Shown: positions 28,101-37,243 of the stretch, one piece after another
Numbering within the stretch: the first letter of the stretch is position 1
How the letters are laid out: every line of letters starts with the position of its first letter
Assembly: GCF_003970495.1 (NCBI RefSeq)
Contig: NZ_RXWW01000010.1
Coordinates: 1-56,188, forward strand
Reading direction: 5' to 3'
DNA from: Staphylococcus pasteuri
GTDB taxonomy: Bacteria > Bacillota > Bacilli > Staphylococcales > Staphylococcaceae
DNA length: 56,188 bases
The notes under the pieces: generated by a model
What the model saw: the letters and a program-made list of their open reading frames with translations, nothing else
Database searches by the model: none
What the model was told of the DNA's origin: nothing
Program-made: the position numbers and the translations under genes

Positions 28101-29454
28101 TTTCTCCATCGTGTACTTTAACGGCAGCTAATTCAATAATCTTATCGTATTGGTTTGATAAACCTGTAGTCTCAACGTCGAATACTACATAGGTAGCATC
28201 TTTTAAATCTCGATCAGTAGGTTTATATGCAATTGGAACGCCATCGTCTACTAACATACCTTCCATACCATATATCATCTTAATACCATTTTTCTCAGCT
28301 TCTGCATGGGCATCTGGAAATGCTTGAACAACATTATGGTCAGTAACAGCTATAGCTTTATGTCCCCATTGAGCGGCTTGGTCAACATATCCGCTAATAT
28401 TAGGAATACCATCCATTTGACTCATTGATGTATGTAAATGGAATTCAACTCTTTTTTCTTCAGATTTATCTTTTTTAGGAGATTTTTTAATTTCTTCTAT
28501 GTCAGACATCATCATAACTAGGTCTCTGACAAATGTATCTTCTTCGATACGACCTTGTGCACGTACCCATTTACCTACACTTAATGCTTTGAAATGATCT
28601 AAATCATTTTTATTTTTACGTGTAAACATTTTTAACACTAATGAATCGGTATAATCTGTTACTTTTAATTCTACAATGTGGCGTCCACTTTTTAACTCTT
28701 TTAAGTTGATATCAAAAATAACACCTTCTACAGCCACTTTAAATTCTTCTTCGATAATAGACTCTATAGAACGTAGATTTTCAACTTGAATTGGTTTACC
28801 AATTTGACACTTATCTACATCACTTTCATTATTATCTTGTTGTTTAGCTTTTTCAGCTTTCATTTTTTCTAATTTTTCAGTAGCTTCTCGTGCACTTTGT
28901 TCATCTTCTTCTTGAATATGTGCTTCTAGTGACGCTAAGTCATCATCATGATTGGTATTATCTGTTTCAAACACAATTTTATCAATATCAAATCCGCAAT
29001 TTTTAAATGCTGCTATTAAACTACCATTACATGCTTTATCAAAGTGATTACGCTCGATATCATTAGATACCATTACTTTTAAAATGTTACCTGACATAAT
29101 CAAACGTTTTTGTTTTAACTGACCTTTAACTTTAGGTGACAATGCTGTTTGTTCGATACAATGCCCAAAATATTTGATAGCATGTTCATCTTGATTATCT
29201 GTATTTTTTACTGTGAAATAGCATTTTACAGTAGCTATTTCTTTAAACTCTTCTACTATTGCATGATTAAAGAGTAAGTAGTCTTCATGTGATAAAAAAT
29301 GCGGCAATGTAATATGAAATTCCCATGTTCTGTTTTTACTTGAGACATTAATTCTTGTTAACTCGCCTTGCTCTATGATTTCTGAATCTAACTGATTAGA
29401 AATTTTAATTTGATCAGCAAGTACTTTAAATTTTTCCTGATTTGTCATTGCCAA
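25138..29454 (-). CDS. polC: DNA polymerase III alpha subunit, PolC type
   Basis: PolC is the replicative polymerase of low-GC Gram-positives and carries its own proofreading exonuclease. I choose TTG 29454, 8 nt after AAGGTGG, giving 1438 aa, the S. aureus length; the GTG at 29466 lies inside that ribosome site. Domains: N-terminal domain and OB fold (to about 325), PHP domain (VEFHLHTSMSQMDG) interrupted by a DEDD exonuclease (VVFDVETTGL, about 420-585), zinc-binding CTHC...CSQC near residue 915, catalytic palm with VPDIDLNFSGEY near 970, fingers with HPGGIIVVPDYMD, and C-terminal duplex-binding HhH region. It has its own strong promoter. Confidence 0.98.
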   Translation of the reverse strand: MAMTNQEKFKVLADQIKISNQLDSEIIEQGELTRINVSSKNRTWEFHITLPHFLSHEDYLLFNHAIVEEFKEIATVKCYFTVKNTDNQDEHAIKYFGHCIEQTALSPKVKGQLKQKRLIMSGNILKVMVSNDIERNHFDKACNGSLIAAFKNCGFDIDKIVFETDNTNHDDDLASLEAHIQEEDEQSAREATEKLEKMKAEKAKQQDNNESDVDKCQIGKPIQVENLRSIESIIEEEFKVAVEGVIFDINLKELKSGRHIVELKVTDYTDSLVLKMFTRKNKNDLDHFKALSVGKWVRAQGRIEEDTFVRDLVMMMSDIEEIKKSPKKDKSEEKRVEFHLHTSMSQMDGIPNISGYVDQAAQWGHKAIAVTDHNVVQAFPDAHAEAEKNGIKMIYGMEGMLVDDGVPIAYKPTDRDLKDATYVVFDVETTGLSNQYDKIIELAAVKVHDGEIIDKFERFSNPHEKLSETIINLTHITDDMLTDAPEIEEVLTEFKEWVGDAIFVAHNASFDMGFIDTGYERLGFGPSTNGVIDTLELSRTINTEYGKHGLNFLAKKYGVDLTQHHRAIYDTEATAYIFIKMVQQMKELGVTNHIDINKKLTNEDAYKRARPSHVTLIVQNQQGLKNLFKIVSESLVTYYYRTPRIPRSLLNEYREGILVGTACDEGELFTAVMQRDQSEVEKIAKYYDFIEVQPPALYQDLIDRELIRDTETLHEIYNRLIEAGKSANIPVIATGNAHYLYEHDAIARKILIASQPGNPLNRSTLPEAHFRTTDEMLDELHFLGEEKAYELVVTNTNALADRIERVVPIKDKLYTPRMDGANEEIRELSYSNAKKLYGEDLPQIVIDRLEKELDSIIGNGFSVIYLISQRLVKKSLNDGYLVGSRGSVGSSFVATMTEITEVNPLPPHYICTHCKTSEFFDDGSVGSGFDLPDKKCSQCGNDLIKEGQDIPFETFLGFKGDKVPDIDLNFSGEYQPNAHNYTKVLFGEDKVFRAGTIGTVAEKTAFGFVKGYLNDQGIHKRGAEVDRLVKGCTGVKRTTGQHPGGIIVVPDYMDIYDFTPIQYPADDQSSAWMTTHFDFHSIHDNVLKLDILGHDDPTMIRMLQDLSGIDPHTIPVDDKETMKIFSSPESLGVTEEEILCKTGTFGVPEFGTGFVRQMLEDTKPTTFSELVQISGLSHGTDVWLGNAQELIRAGICDLSSVIGCRDDIMVYLMYAGLEPSMAFKTMEFVRKGRGLTDEMVEAMKENDVPDWYLDSCRKIKYMFPKAHAAAYVLMAVRIAYFKVHHPLYYYASYFTVRASDFDLITMIKDKESIKNTVKDMYSRYMDLGKKEKDVLTVLEIMNEMAHRGYRMQPISLEKSQAFDFIIEDDSLIPPFIAVPGLGENVAKRIVEAREEGPFLSKEDLNKKAGLSQKVIEYLDDLGSLPGLPDKAQLSIFDM

Positions 29455-29523
29455 TACGAAAACCACCTTAAATATATAATTCTCTCGAAAATTCCCATGA
29501 TTAATATGATATCAATGCTACAA

Positions 29524-29552
29524 ATTATACTGATTTATGCTATGAAGTTCAA
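29524..29552 (-). promoter_or_regulatory. Sigma-A promoter of polC
   Basis: Minus strand -35 TTGAAC (29547-29552), 17-nt spacer, consensus -10 TATAAT (29524-29529), 70 nt before the start codon. A 24-nt AT-only tandem repeat lies just upstream of the -35. Confidence 0.82.
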
Positions 29553-29560
29553 AGCAAATT

Positions 29561-29584
29561 TATATTATATTATATTATATTATA
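29561..29584. repeat. 5-bp tandem repeat (TATAT)n upstream of the polC -35
   Basis: Four perfect TATAT units plus TATA. On the minus strand it ends 8 nt before the polC -35, in the position of an UP element. Copy number could change by slippage. Confidence 0.8.
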
Positions 29585-29640
29585 CGCTTAAATGACTTAT
29601 ATTTCATTGATTACATTTTGAAATTTTAAAAGAAAATAAA

Positions 29641-29681
29641 GGAGTGGATAAGAACTCAATTTGAATTCGTTATCACACTCC
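29641..29681 (-). terminator. Intrinsic terminator of proS
   Basis: Stem GGAGTG-G-ATAAGAAC (29641-29655) with GTT-ATC-A-CACTCC (29669-29681), mostly paired with small mismatches, followed on the minus strand by TTTATTTTCTTTT. It lies 62 nt after the proS stop; the intervening bases hold nothing recognisable. Confidence 0.75.
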
Positions 29682-29743
29682 TACTCAATGCTCGAATACT
29701 AAATAATGTAAATATTTCTTATACAATATTTATTAATCGTAAT

Positions 29744-31444
29744 TTAGTTTAATGTTAAATATAAATCTTTAATGTAATCTTCTAATTGATCAATATGAAT
29801 TTCTTCACTTTCTCCTGTTGAACGTTGTTTTACTTCAACAATTCCTTCTGAAGCAAGTTTACCCACAACAACTCGAATAGGTAATCCAATTAAATCTGAA
29901 TCATTAAATTTAACGCCGGCACGCTCTTGTCTATCGTCATATAATACATCATATTGCTTCATTAATTGATTATACAATTGGTCTCCAAGTTCGCGTTGGT
30001 CATCTTTTTTAGGATTAATAGTGATTAAATGTAAATCAAATGGTGTTACTGATTTAGGCCAAATAATTCCATTATCATCATTATGTTGTTCAACGATTGC
30101 ACTTAACGTTCTTGATACACCAATTCCGTAACATCCCATAATAAGCGGCTGAGCTTTTCCTTGATTATCTAAGAACGTTGCGTTCATTTCTTCAGAATAT
30201 TTAGTACCGAGTTTGAATACTTGTCCTACTTCAATTCCTTCAGCAAATTGTGCAGCAGAACCATCAGCTAATGTTTCTCCTTCGAGAATGAATCTAAAGT
30301 CTCCAAATTCATCTACTTTAAAATCACGGTCTAATTGTACATTATCGAAGTGATATCCATCTTCATTTGCACCCACAACTAAATCAGATAAATCTTTCAC
30401 AAAATGATCTGCGTAAATTTTTATATCTTTATCGTGAACTGGACCTAATGAACCAGGACTAGCACCCAATAAATTGACAATTTCATCTTGCGTAGCCATT
30501 TCAATATTATCAGTACCAAAATAAGCTTTTAATTTTACGTCATTTAATTCATGATGCCCTCTAACCAACACCATTATAAATTCGCCATCTACTTTGAAAA
30601 TCATTGTTTTAACAATCTCATCTAACGGTCTGTTTAAAAAGTCTGCTAATTCTTGAGATGTTTTAACACCTGGTGTAGCTATTTTTTCCATAGCTTTACC
30701 GCTTGATTCTTTAGGATTGGCATGATATACGACTTCAGCTTTCTCAATATTCGCAGCATAGTCTGTCTCGTTACTATAAACAATAGTATCTTCACCAATT
30801 TCACTTAATGCCATAAATTCGTGAGTATGACTACCACCAATAGCACCAGAATCTGCTACAACTGGACGCGCATTGATACCTACACGTTTAAAGATGCGAT
30901 CATATGCGTTATACATGTCTTGATATGTTTCATCTAATGAAGCTTCATCAGCATGGAAAGAATATGCATCTTTCATAATAAATTCTCTTCCACGTAGTAA
31001 GCCAAAACGAGGACGTTTTTCGTCTCTGAATTTAGATTGAATTTGGAATAATGTTATCGGTAATCGCTTATATGATTTTAATTCATCTCTTACAAGTGAT
31101 GTTACGACTTCTTCATGTGTTGGTCCTAGTGCAAATTCGCGTCCATTACGGTCTTTTAAACGCATTAATTCAGGACCATAGGCACCCCAACGACCTGATT
31201 CTTCCCATAATTCAGCTTGCTGTAACGCTGGCATTAAAATTTCAACAGCATCCACGCTTTCCATTTCTTCACGAATAATCTTAGAAATGTTATTAAGTAC
31301 ACGAGTTGCTAGTGGTAGATAACTATAAATTCCACTCGTACTTTGTTTAATTAAACCTGCTTTTAATAGTAATCTATGACTTAAAGCTTCTGCTTCTGCA
31401 GGTACTTCTCTCATTGTTGGTATAAAAACTTTAGATTGTTTCAT
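29744..31444 (-). CDS. proS: Prolyl-tRNA synthetase
   Basis: A class II aminoacyl-tRNA synthetase that charges tRNA-Pro. The 566-aa bacterial-type enzyme has motif 1 and 2 regions (about 40-160, including [21 protein letters not shown] and [17 protein letters not shown]), an inserted editing domain (about 225-390) that removes mis-charged Ala, motif 3 ([14 protein letters not shown], about 440) and the anticodon-binding domain (about 470-566). It starts 19 nt after rseP and is co-transcribed with it. The uppS-cdsA-rseP-proS-polC order is conserved in Firmicutes. No T-box is present upstream. Confidence 0.98.
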   Translation of the reverse strand: MKQSKVFIPTMREVPAEAEALSHRLLLKAGLIKQSTSGIYSYLPLATRVLNNISKIIREEMESVDAVEILMPALQQAELWEESGRWGAYGPELMRLKDRNGREFALGPTHEEVVTSLVRDELKSYKRLPITLFQIQSKFRDEKRPRFGLLRGREFIMKDAYSFHADEASLDETYQDMYNAYDRIFKRVGINARPVVADSGAIGGSHTHEFMALSEIGEDTIVYSNETDYAANIEKAEVVYHANPKESSGKAMEKIATPGVKTSQELADFLNRPLDEIVKTMIFKVDGEFIMVLVRGHHELNDVKLKAYFGTDNIEMATQDEIVNLLGASPGSLGPVHDKDIKIYADHFVKDLSDLVVGANEDGYHFDNVQLDRDFKVDEFGDFRFILEGETLADGSAAQFAEGIEVGQVFKLGTKYSEEMNATFLDNQGKAQPLIMGCYGIGVSRTLSAIVEQHNDDNGIIWPKSVTPFDLHLITINPKKDDQRELGDQLYNQLMKQYDVLYDDRQERAGVKFNDSDLIGLPIRVVVGKLASEGIVEVKQRSTGESEEIHIDQLEDYIKDLYLTLN

Positions 31445-31463
31445 AGTAACTTTGCCTCCCTAT

Positions 31464-32750
31464 TTATAAGAAATATCGTTGTATGTCATTCCAAGTAACT
31501 AAGATCATAATAATAATTACGAAAATAGCGCCGACTGCAATAATAGTCGTTTCTGCTTTTTTGTTTATAGGTTTTCTAAATATTGCTTCGTAGAAAACAA
31601 ATAAAATACGTCCGCCATCTAATGCAGGTATTGGTAATAAATTCATAATTCCTAAGTTAACACTTAATAGTGCTGTATAAGTAATTAAATTAATGATACC
31701 TGATTTCACCACTGAATCCACATTATGGTATATACCAACAGGACCATTTAACATATCAAATGAAAATCCGCCTGTGAAAATACTAGCTATCATTCCGACA
31801 ACAGCTGTAAATATTAAAGTGCCTGCTTTGAAGAATTGTTCAACACCCATAACTAAAGGTTTAAATACGGTGTGTTCTTTCTCTGGTATAAAACCAATTT
31901 GATAAACGGTTTCAGATTTATTTTTAGTTTGTTTGATTTCTCTTTTCTTAGGTTCTAAATCAATTGATTTAGTCTTGCCATCTCGATCAACTTTAATAGT
32001 TGTTTTAGCAGATTTATTTTTATCTAAAACCTTTTTAATATCATTGTAGTCTTTAACCTTATGATTGCCGACTTGTACAATTTTATCTCCAGCTTTTAGG
32101 CCTGCTTTTTCAGCTGGTAAACCTTTTGCCAAATCTCCTACTGTTGTTGTAGGTGTACCTTGATAATAAGCTAACCCAATAAATAAGACGATTGCTAAAA
32201 TAAAATTGAATAATGGTCCTGCAAATAATGTTAAAAATTTAGGTAAAGGTTTTTTATGTGTGAATTGACGATCTCTTGGGGCAATTTGAATTAAACTACC
32301 ATTTTCAACAAAATATGCTTTCTTAGCAATATTAAAGTGATGTCGTTCTTCATCATATGAAGTAATTCCTTCAATAAATAAATTATCTTTAAAATCACAT
32401 TGTTTTACTTCAATTGCTTCAATTTGTTGAAATTTGTGTTGATCATCTAAGATGATATGTGTAATTTCATCTTGTTCATTTAATTTAATTTTAACGTTCA
32501 TACCAGGTTCAACAGGTGGTTCTTCAAGTCCATCTCCTGCCATACAAACGTACCCACCTACAGGTAAAATTCGAATTGTATATAAGGTTTCATCTTTTCT
32601 AAAACTAAATATTTTAGGGCCCATACCAATAGCAAATTCCGGGCACATAATGCCTGCTCTTTTAGCAAAGAACATATGTCCATATTCATGAACAGTGACT
32701 AGTACACCAAATACTATGATGAACGCTAATATTGTAATTAAATAGCTCAC
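31464..32750 (-). CDS. rseP: Site-2 intramembrane zinc metalloprotease RseP
   Basis: A membrane-embedded S2P protease that cleaves transmembrane segments, for example anti-sigma factors, pheromone precursors or signal-peptide remnants. In S. aureus its homologue is also called Eep/RseP. The 428-aa protein has the HEYGH zinc motif at residues 21-25 in the first helix, a PDZ domain (about 185-275, [14 protein letters not shown]), and the third ligand motif [12 protein letters not shown] near residue 375, with about four membrane helices. The start is GTG 32750, 6 nt after GAGGTG. It lies between the cdsA terminator and proS. Confidence 0.95.
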   Translation of the reverse strand: MSYLITILAFIIVFGVLVTVHEYGHMFFAKRAGIMCPEFAIGMGPKIFSFRKDETLYTIRILPVGGYVCMAGDGLEEPPVEPGMNVKIKLNEQDEITHIILDDQHKFQQIEAIEVKQCDFKDNLFIEGITSYDEERHHFNIAKKAYFVENGSLIQIAPRDRQFTHKKPLPKFLTLFAGPLFNFILAIVLFIGLAYYQGTPTTTVGDLAKGLPAEKAGLKAGDKIVQVGNHKVKDYNDIKKVLDKNKSAKTTIKVDRDGKTKSIDLEPKKREIKQTKNKSETVYQIGFIPEKEHTVFKPLVMGVEQFFKAGTLIFTAVVGMIASIFTGGFSFDMLNGPVGIYHNVDSVVKSGIINLITYTALLSVNLGIMNLLPIPALDGGRILFVFYEAIFRKPINKKAETTIIAVGAIFVIIIMILVTWNDIQRYFL

Positions 32751-32840
32751 GCGCTACACCTCAATTTTTTAAGTAATATTTCAATTTATAACTTCCATTA
32801 ATAATAAGACAATAATAAAAACATTATATTACGATTACCA

Positions 32841-32869
32841 AATTTAGCATACAAATTTGGATAAGCATT
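32841..32869 (-). promoter_or_regulatory. Possible promoter of rseP-proS
   Basis: The gap between the cdsA terminator and rseP contains a minus-strand TTGTAT with a TAATAT 17 nt downstream, about 90 nt before the GTG start. Matches are moderate and the region is AT-rich, so this is tentative. Confidence 0.35.
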
Positions 32870-32916
32870 TCAAAATTTCTAATTTTTCCATAAAAGTTAT
32901 GTATAAGTTATGAAAA

Positions 32917-32951
32917 GGAGTTAAGAAATGATAATTCATTTCAATAACTCC
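32917..32951 (-). terminator. Intrinsic terminator of cdsA
   Basis: GGAGTTA (32917-32923) pairs with TAACTCC (32945-32951), and GAAATGA (32925-32931) with TCATTTC (32936-32942) inside, forming a nearly perfect two-part stem. TTTT follows on the minus strand. Confidence 0.88.
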
Positions 32952-32992
32952 CTCATTATAACATTATATTTATTTGAAAATGATTGATGATA

Positions 32993-33775
32993 TTAAATTT
33001 GAATTAAAAGAATGTTTAATAATGGTAATACAAACATAAAGCTATCAAATCTATCTAATATACCACCATGTCCTGGTAAAATTCTTCCTGAATCTTTAAC
33101 ACCAAAATGTCTTTTAAATCCTGATTCTACTAAATCACCTAATTGACCAAACATGCTTAAAATAATAGTTACAAGCAATAGTAACCATACATTTAAGTTG
33201 AAGTCTACAAAAAATTGCATGAGTAGAGGTACTAATAAACTACAGAAAATACCACCTATAAATCCTTCAATTGTTTTATTAGGACTAATAACCGGCCATA
33301 ATTTGTGTTTTCCCATTAAACGTCCAAACAAATAAGCACCAGTGTCAGTTAACCAAACAATCAAGAATGCAAATAATATATAATGTAAACCTTCAGAACG
33401 TGTTTCATAAAAATACATAAAGCCTATTCCTACGTATGCAACACTCATTAAACAAAATGCCGCATCCATAAAACTAAATCTATTTTTAGATAAAACAGTA
33501 TAACTTAACACTATAAAACTCATAGCAATTAAACTTTTCAATTGAATGACTTGTACCCAATTTCCAGCATCTTGTGGCAACATAATGATAATTAATCCAA
33601 TAGCACTAATAATCCCTGGAATTGATACAAATTTAATCATATTCATATTTAAAAGTTCTTTTAATGCAATTAATGCTAATAAATTAGCAAAAAGCATTAG
33701 TACTAATCCACCCTTTAATAGGATGGGCAAGAATATTAATAGAGCAATAATTGCTGTCAATGTTCTTACTTTCAT
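32993..33775 (-). CDS. cdsA: Phosphatidate cytidylyltransferase (CDP-diglyceride synthase)
   Basis: CdsA converts phosphatidic acid and CTP to CDP-diacylglycerol, the precursor used by PgsA further along this window. The 260-aa polytopic membrane protein (about seven helices) carries the family signature [28 protein letters not shown] at about residues 215-245. It starts 6 nt after uppS, so the two form one unit, and ends at a strong terminator. Confidence 0.97.
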   Translation of the reverse strand: MKVRTLTAIIALLIFLPILLKGGLVLMLFANLLALIALKELLNMNMIKFVSIPGIISAIGLIIIMLPQDAGNWVQVIQLKSLIAMSFIVLSYTVLSKNRFSFMDAAFCLMSVAYVGIGFMYFYETRSEGLHYILFAFLIVWLTDTGAYLFGRLMGKHKLWPVISPNKTIEGFIGGIFCSLLVPLLMQFFVDFNLNVWLLLLVTIILSMFGQLGDLVESGFKRHFGVKDSGRILPGHGGILDRFDSFMFVLPLLNILLIQI

Positions 33776-33781
33776 ACTACT

Positions 33782-34552
33782 TTACTCCTCACTCAATCCT
33801 CCAAAACGTCTTTGGCGAGATTGGTAAATTTTTAAACAATTTTTCAATTCTTCACCATCAAAGTCTGGCCATAATTTTTCATTAAAAATGAATTCACTGT
33901 ATGAAACTTGCCAAATTAAAAAGTTACTTATTCTTTGTTCGCCAGAAGTTCGAATTAATAATTCTGGATCAGGATAATTTTGGGTCATTAAATGCTGATC
34001 TATCATCGTTTCATTAATATCATTACTATTAAGTCCTTTTTCTTGAAACTCATCAAATATCATCTTCATACTTTGGACAATTTCAGCACGACCACCGTAA
34101 TTAATTGCAAAAATTAATTTCAATCCTGTGTTATTTTTTGTCTTTTCTTTGGCATGATCAATAGCTTCGATTGTTGATTTCGGTAACCCTGTTTGAAAAC
34201 CAATTGTTTCTACTTTCACATTCTTTTCAATTAATTCAGGTAAAAATGTTTTTAGAAAATTAACTGGTAAATTCATAATATAGTTTACTTCACTTTCAGG
34301 TCTAGACCAATTTTCAGTGGAGAAAGCGTATAAGGTAAGATATTTGATACCGATATCACTAGCTTCTCTTGTGACTTTCTTGATTGTTTGCATACCTTCA
34401 TAATGTCCTTTTATGCGAGGCATTCTGCGTTTTTTAGCCCAACGCCCATTTCCATCCATAATAATAGCAACATGTTCAGGTATATTATGTAAATCTAAAT
34501 CATTAAATTGATTATTTTCACTCTTGTTATTATTTCTAAGCTTTTTAAACAT
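33782..34552 (-). CDS. uppS: Undecaprenyl diphosphate synthase
   Basis: A cis-prenyltransferase that builds the C55 lipid carrier for peptidoglycan and wall teichoic acid. I choose ATG 34552 (256 aa, the S. aureus length), 7 nt after GGAGG; the longer reading from 34618 has no ribosome site. Catalytic Asp in AIIMDGNGRWAKKR (about residues 28-41), the FSTENWSRP motif, and the C-terminal ELLIRTSGEQRISNFLIWQ and WPDFDGE motifs are all present. The N-terminus is Asn/Lys-rich and variable. It is followed by cdsA after 6 nt. Confidence 0.97.
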   Translation of the reverse strand: MFKKLRNNNKSENNQFNDLDLHNIPEHVAIIMDGNGRWAKKRRMPRIKGHYEGMQTIKKVTREASDIGIKYLTLYAFSTENWSRPESEVNYIMNLPVNFLKTFLPELIEKNVKVETIGFQTGLPKSTIEAIDHAKEKTKNNTGLKLIFAINYGGRAEIVQSMKMIFDEFQEKGLNSNDINETMIDQHLMTQNYPDPELLIRTSGEQRISNFLIWQVSYSEFIFNEKLWPDFDGEELKNCLKIYQSRQRRFGGLSEE

Positions 34553-34658
34553 GGTCTTTCCTCCGAGCCTGATCATCTCTGTAATATAGTATAGGTTGTT
34601 TAAACAATCATCTACCATTTTATCATACTCATTTATAGCATTGAATAAGCAAATAAAA

Positions 34659-34690
34659 AAACTGTACCAAAGTCTTACTTGGTACAGTTT
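34659..34690 (-). terminator. Intrinsic terminator of frr
   Basis: A perfect 12-bp stem (AAACTGTACCAA 34659-34670 with TTGGTACAGTTT 34679-34690) with an 8-nt loop and a T-run on the minus strand. Confidence 0.93.
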
Positions 34691-34726
34691 AGACTAGAAT
34701 GAAAATAGCATCATTTTGTCTTTCAA

Positions 34727-34763
34727 TTTCATCTCCAGATGTATTGTACCTGGTAAGATGAAA
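34727..34763 (-). other. Second hairpin in the frr-uppS gap
   Basis: TTTCATCT-CCAG (34727-34738) pairs with CTGG-TA-AGATGAAA (34750-34763), a 12-bp stem with two bulged bases. It lies between the frr stop and the frr terminator, so it would be in the frr 3' untranslated region. No T-run follows. It may protect the 3' end or be a processing site. Confidence 0.5.
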
Positions 34764-34782
34764 CTATCGCATTAAAGTTTAA

Positions 34783-35337
34783 TTACACTGACATAATGTC
34801 TTTTTCTTTATCATCTACTAATTGATCAATTTCTTTAATTGAATTATCAGTAGCTTTTTGAACATCGTCTGTTTGACTTCTTAAATCGTCTTCAGTAATG
34901 TCACCATTTTTTTCATCTTTTTTGATTTGGTCGTTTACGTCACGACGGATGTTTCTTATAGAAACTTTTGCGTCTTCACCGATTTTTTTAACTTCTTTAA
35001 CTAATTCTTTACGACGTTCTTCAGTTAAAGCAGGTACAGAAATACGAATTACTTCACCGTCACTAGTTGGATTAACACCAAGGTTAGCAGCGTTTATAGC
35101 TTTTTCGATATCAGCAACAGATGATTTATCATATGGTGAAATAACAAGTAATCTTGCTTCAGGAACATTAATACTTGCTAATTGTTGCACTGGCGTTGGT
35201 GCACCATAGTAATCTACATTTACACCATTTAATAAATTAGAATTGGCTCTTCCTGCACTAATATTAGCTAATTCTTTAGATAAACTATCGATTGATTTTT
35301 GCATTCTTGATTTAGTATCTTTAATAATGTCACTCAT
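34783..35337 (-). CDS. frr: Ribosome recycling factor
   Basis: RRF splits post-termination ribosomes together with EF-G. The 184-aa protein has the usual length and a tRNA-like shape of two domains: a long three-helix bundle built from both ends, and a small beta domain (about 31-104, [21 protein letters not shown]). The conserved [19 protein letters not shown] segment is present. It begins 15 nt after pyrH, so both are co-transcribed. Confidence 0.98.
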   Translation of the reverse strand: MSDIIKDTKSRMQKSIDSLSKELANISAGRANSNLLNGVNVDYYGAPTPVQQLASINVPEARLLVISPYDKSSVADIEKAINAANLGVNPTSDGEVIRISVPALTEERRKELVKEVKKIGEDAKVSIRNIRRDVNDQIKKDEKNGDITEDDLRSQTDDVQKATDNSIKEIDQLVDDKEKDIMSV

Positions 35338-35352
35338 TTTTTACACCTCGTA

Positions 35353-36075
35353 TTATTTTGTAATTAATGTACCAATTTTATCGCCCATAACAGCACGTTT
35401 AATGTTGCCTTCTTCCATAATTGAGAACACATTTAATGGAATATTATTATCCATACAGAATGATGATGCTGTTGAGTCCATAACTTGTAATCCTTCTTGT
35501 AACATTTGAATATGTGTTAAATGTTCATATTTAACTGCATTTTTATCTACTTTAGGGTCAGCTGAATATACGCCATCAACATTATTTTTACCCATTAAAA
35601 TGACATCAGCTTCGACTTCAGCTGCACGTAAAGCTGCTGTAGTATCCGTAGAGAAATAAGGATTTCCAATTCCAGCCGCAAAGATAACAACACGTTTCTT
35701 CTCTAAGTGACGAATAGCACGACGACGAATATATGGTTCTGCAACTTGTTTCATTTCGATTGAAGTTAATACTCGAGTATCGCAATCTAATTGTTCAAGG
35801 CTATCTTGTAAAGCTAAAGCGTTCATAACTGTAGCTAACATGCCCATATAGTCAGCAGTACCGCGATCCATACCTAAATCGCTTCCTGTTTTACCTCTCC
35901 AAATATTACCGCCACCAACGATGACAGCAATTTCACAATCCATTTTTGCTACTTCAGCAACTTGTTTAGCTACACTTTTAATGATCATTGGATTTATACC
36001 AAAACCTTTGTCACCTGCAAGTGCTTCACCACTAAGTTTTAAGACTACACGTTTATATTTTGAAGTTTGAGCCAT
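35353..36075 (-). CDS. pyrH: UMP kinase
   Basis: The hexameric bacterial UMP kinase makes UDP from UMP and is allosterically controlled by GTP and UTP. The 240-aa amino-acid-kinase fold shows the [10 protein letters not shown]-terminal loop (about 14-22), the [10 protein letters not shown] motif (about 50-60), a [17 protein letters not shown] motif and [15 protein letters not shown] (about 165-180). It starts 12 nt after AGAGAGG, follows tsf across a structured gap of about 140 nt, and is linked to frr. Confidence 0.97.
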   Translation of the reverse strand: MAQTSKYKRVVLKLSGEALAGDKGFGINPMIIKSVAKQVAEVAKMDCEIAVIVGGGNIWRGKTGSDLGMDRGTADYMGMLATVMNALALQDSLEQLDCDTRVLTSIEMKQVAEPYIRRRAIRHLEKKRVVIFAAGIGNPYFSTDTTAALRAAEVEADVILMGKNNVDGVYSADPKVDKNAVKYEHLTHIQMLQEGLQVMDSTASSFCMDNNIPLNVFSIMEEGNIKRAVMGDKIGTLITK

Positions 36076-36120
36076 TTTCTTATCCTCTCTATAGTAGAAA
36101 TATGTAAAAGTATATAAGTA

Positions 36121-36192
36121 AAGAAGACACGGATGTCTTCTCTAAAGCAAAGTATTTACTTCACTTTGAGAAAACCTTTCAGGTGTCTTCTT
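36121..36192 (-). promoter_or_regulatory. Competing RNA hairpins between tsf and pyrH
   Basis: On the minus strand an early AAGAAGACAC (from 36183-36192) and a later GAAGACA (from 36134-36140) are near copies. Both can pair with the last segment (36121-36130): the early copy gives a 10-bp stem and the later one a 7-8-bp hairpin with a 4-nt loop. CAAAGT/ACTTTG (36148-36153 with 36163-36168) forms a further stem between. This layout resembles an attenuator, but no strong T-run follows the short hairpin. It may simply be an imperfect tsf terminator. Confidence 0.5.
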
Positions 36193-36213
36193 TCTTGTTA
36201 ACAATATGACTAA

Positions 36214-37092
36214 TTATTTCATTTGTCCTTTAACTTCATCTGCGAAGTTTTCTTCACGTTTTTCCATACCTTCGCCTACTTCATAACGTACGAAGTCAAC
36301 AAGTTTACCACCTTTAGATTTTAAGAAAGCTTCAACTGTTTCGTCTGGGTTTTTAACGAAGTTTTGGTCAACAGCACAAATTTCTTGTAAATATTTACGT
36401 AAACGACCTTCAACCATTTTTTCAACGATGTTTTCTGGTTTACCTTCGTTTAATGCTTGTTGTTTAAGTACTTCTTTTTCATGGCTAATTTCATCTTCGC
36501 TTACTTGATCAGATGAAACGTATTTAGGGTTGATTGCAGCGATATGCATAGCAACATCTTTAGCTGCTTCTTCGTCAGTAGTACCTTCAACAACTGTTAA
36601 TACACCGATACGTCCACCCATGTGTAAATAAGCACCAAAAGCATCGTTATCAGTTTTAGTTCTAACTGAGAAACGACGGATACTTAATTTTTCTCCAATT
36701 GTAGAAATAGCTTCTTTCATTTTTTCGTCAACAGTTTTACCGTCTTCAAATTTAGTTTCCATTAATGCATCAACTGATTCTGCTTTTGTAGCAAGAACTT
36801 GGTTAGCAATTTCTTTAACTAAATTTTGGAAACCTTCGTTACGAGCAACGAAGTCTGTTTCTGAGTTGATTTCAACGATAGCTGCTTCGTTACCATTTAT
36901 TTCAACATGTACAAGACCTTCTGCAGCGATACGATCAGCTTTTTTAGCTGCTTTAGCAATACCTTTTTCACGTAAGTAGTCGATCGCTTTATCCATATCA
37001 CCATCAGTTTCAGTTAGCGCTTTTTTACAGTCCATCATACCAGCGCCAGTTTTTTCACGTAATTCTTTTACAAGTTTAGCTGAAATTGCCAT
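36214..37092 (-). CDS. tsf: Elongation factor Ts
   Basis: EF-Ts exchanges GDP for GTP on EF-Tu. The 292-aa protein has the N-terminal UBA-like domain ([20 protein letters not shown], residues 7-26), the core dimer-interface region (about 55-230, with [17 protein letters not shown]) and a C-terminal module. It follows rpsB with an intervening terminator, so part of its expression probably comes from read-through of the rpsB promoter, as in many bacteria. Confidence 0.98.
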   Translation of the reverse strand: MAISAKLVKELREKTGAGMMDCKKALTETDGDMDKAIDYLREKGIAKAAKKADRIAAEGLVHVEINGNEAAIVEINSETDFVARNEGFQNLVKEIANQVLATKAESVDALMETKFEDGKTVDEKMKEAISTIGEKLSIRRFSVRTKTDNDAFGAYLHMGGRIGVLTVVEGTTDEEAAKDVAMHIAAINPKYVSSDQVSEDEISHEKEVLKQQALNEGKPENIVEKMVEGRLRKYLQEICAVDQNFVKNPDETVEAFLKSKGGKLVDFVRYEVGEGMEKREENFADEVKGQMK

Positions 37093-37194
37093 TAATTATT
37101 CCTCCAGTATATATAATTCTATTATAGATATATCTAAATTCTACCATTATTGTTAGTAAAATTTCCAATACTCTATACTTTATTTTTATTTTTT

Positions 37195-37228
37195 AAAAAA
37201 AGGTGATAAGCATTAGTATCTTATCACC
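37195..37228 (-). terminator. Terminator/attenuator between rpsB and tsf
   Basis: A perfect 9-bp stem (GGTGATAAG 37202-37210 with CTTATCACC 37220-37228) is followed by T7 on the minus strand. It begins 15 nt after the rpsB stop. It probably sets the ratio of rpsB to tsf transcripts. Confidence 0.9.
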
Positions 37229-37243
37229 CATTTAAACTATAAC

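Noticed and set aside
29455-29466. GTG 29466 as the polC start
   Set aside because: This codon lies within the AAGGTGG Shine-Dalgarno sequence itself. TTG 29454 is correctly spaced and gives the usual 1438 residues.
31445-31463. T-box or other amino-acid riboswitch before proS
   Set aside because: Only 19 nt separate rseP and proS; there is no room for a T-box and no specifier structure.
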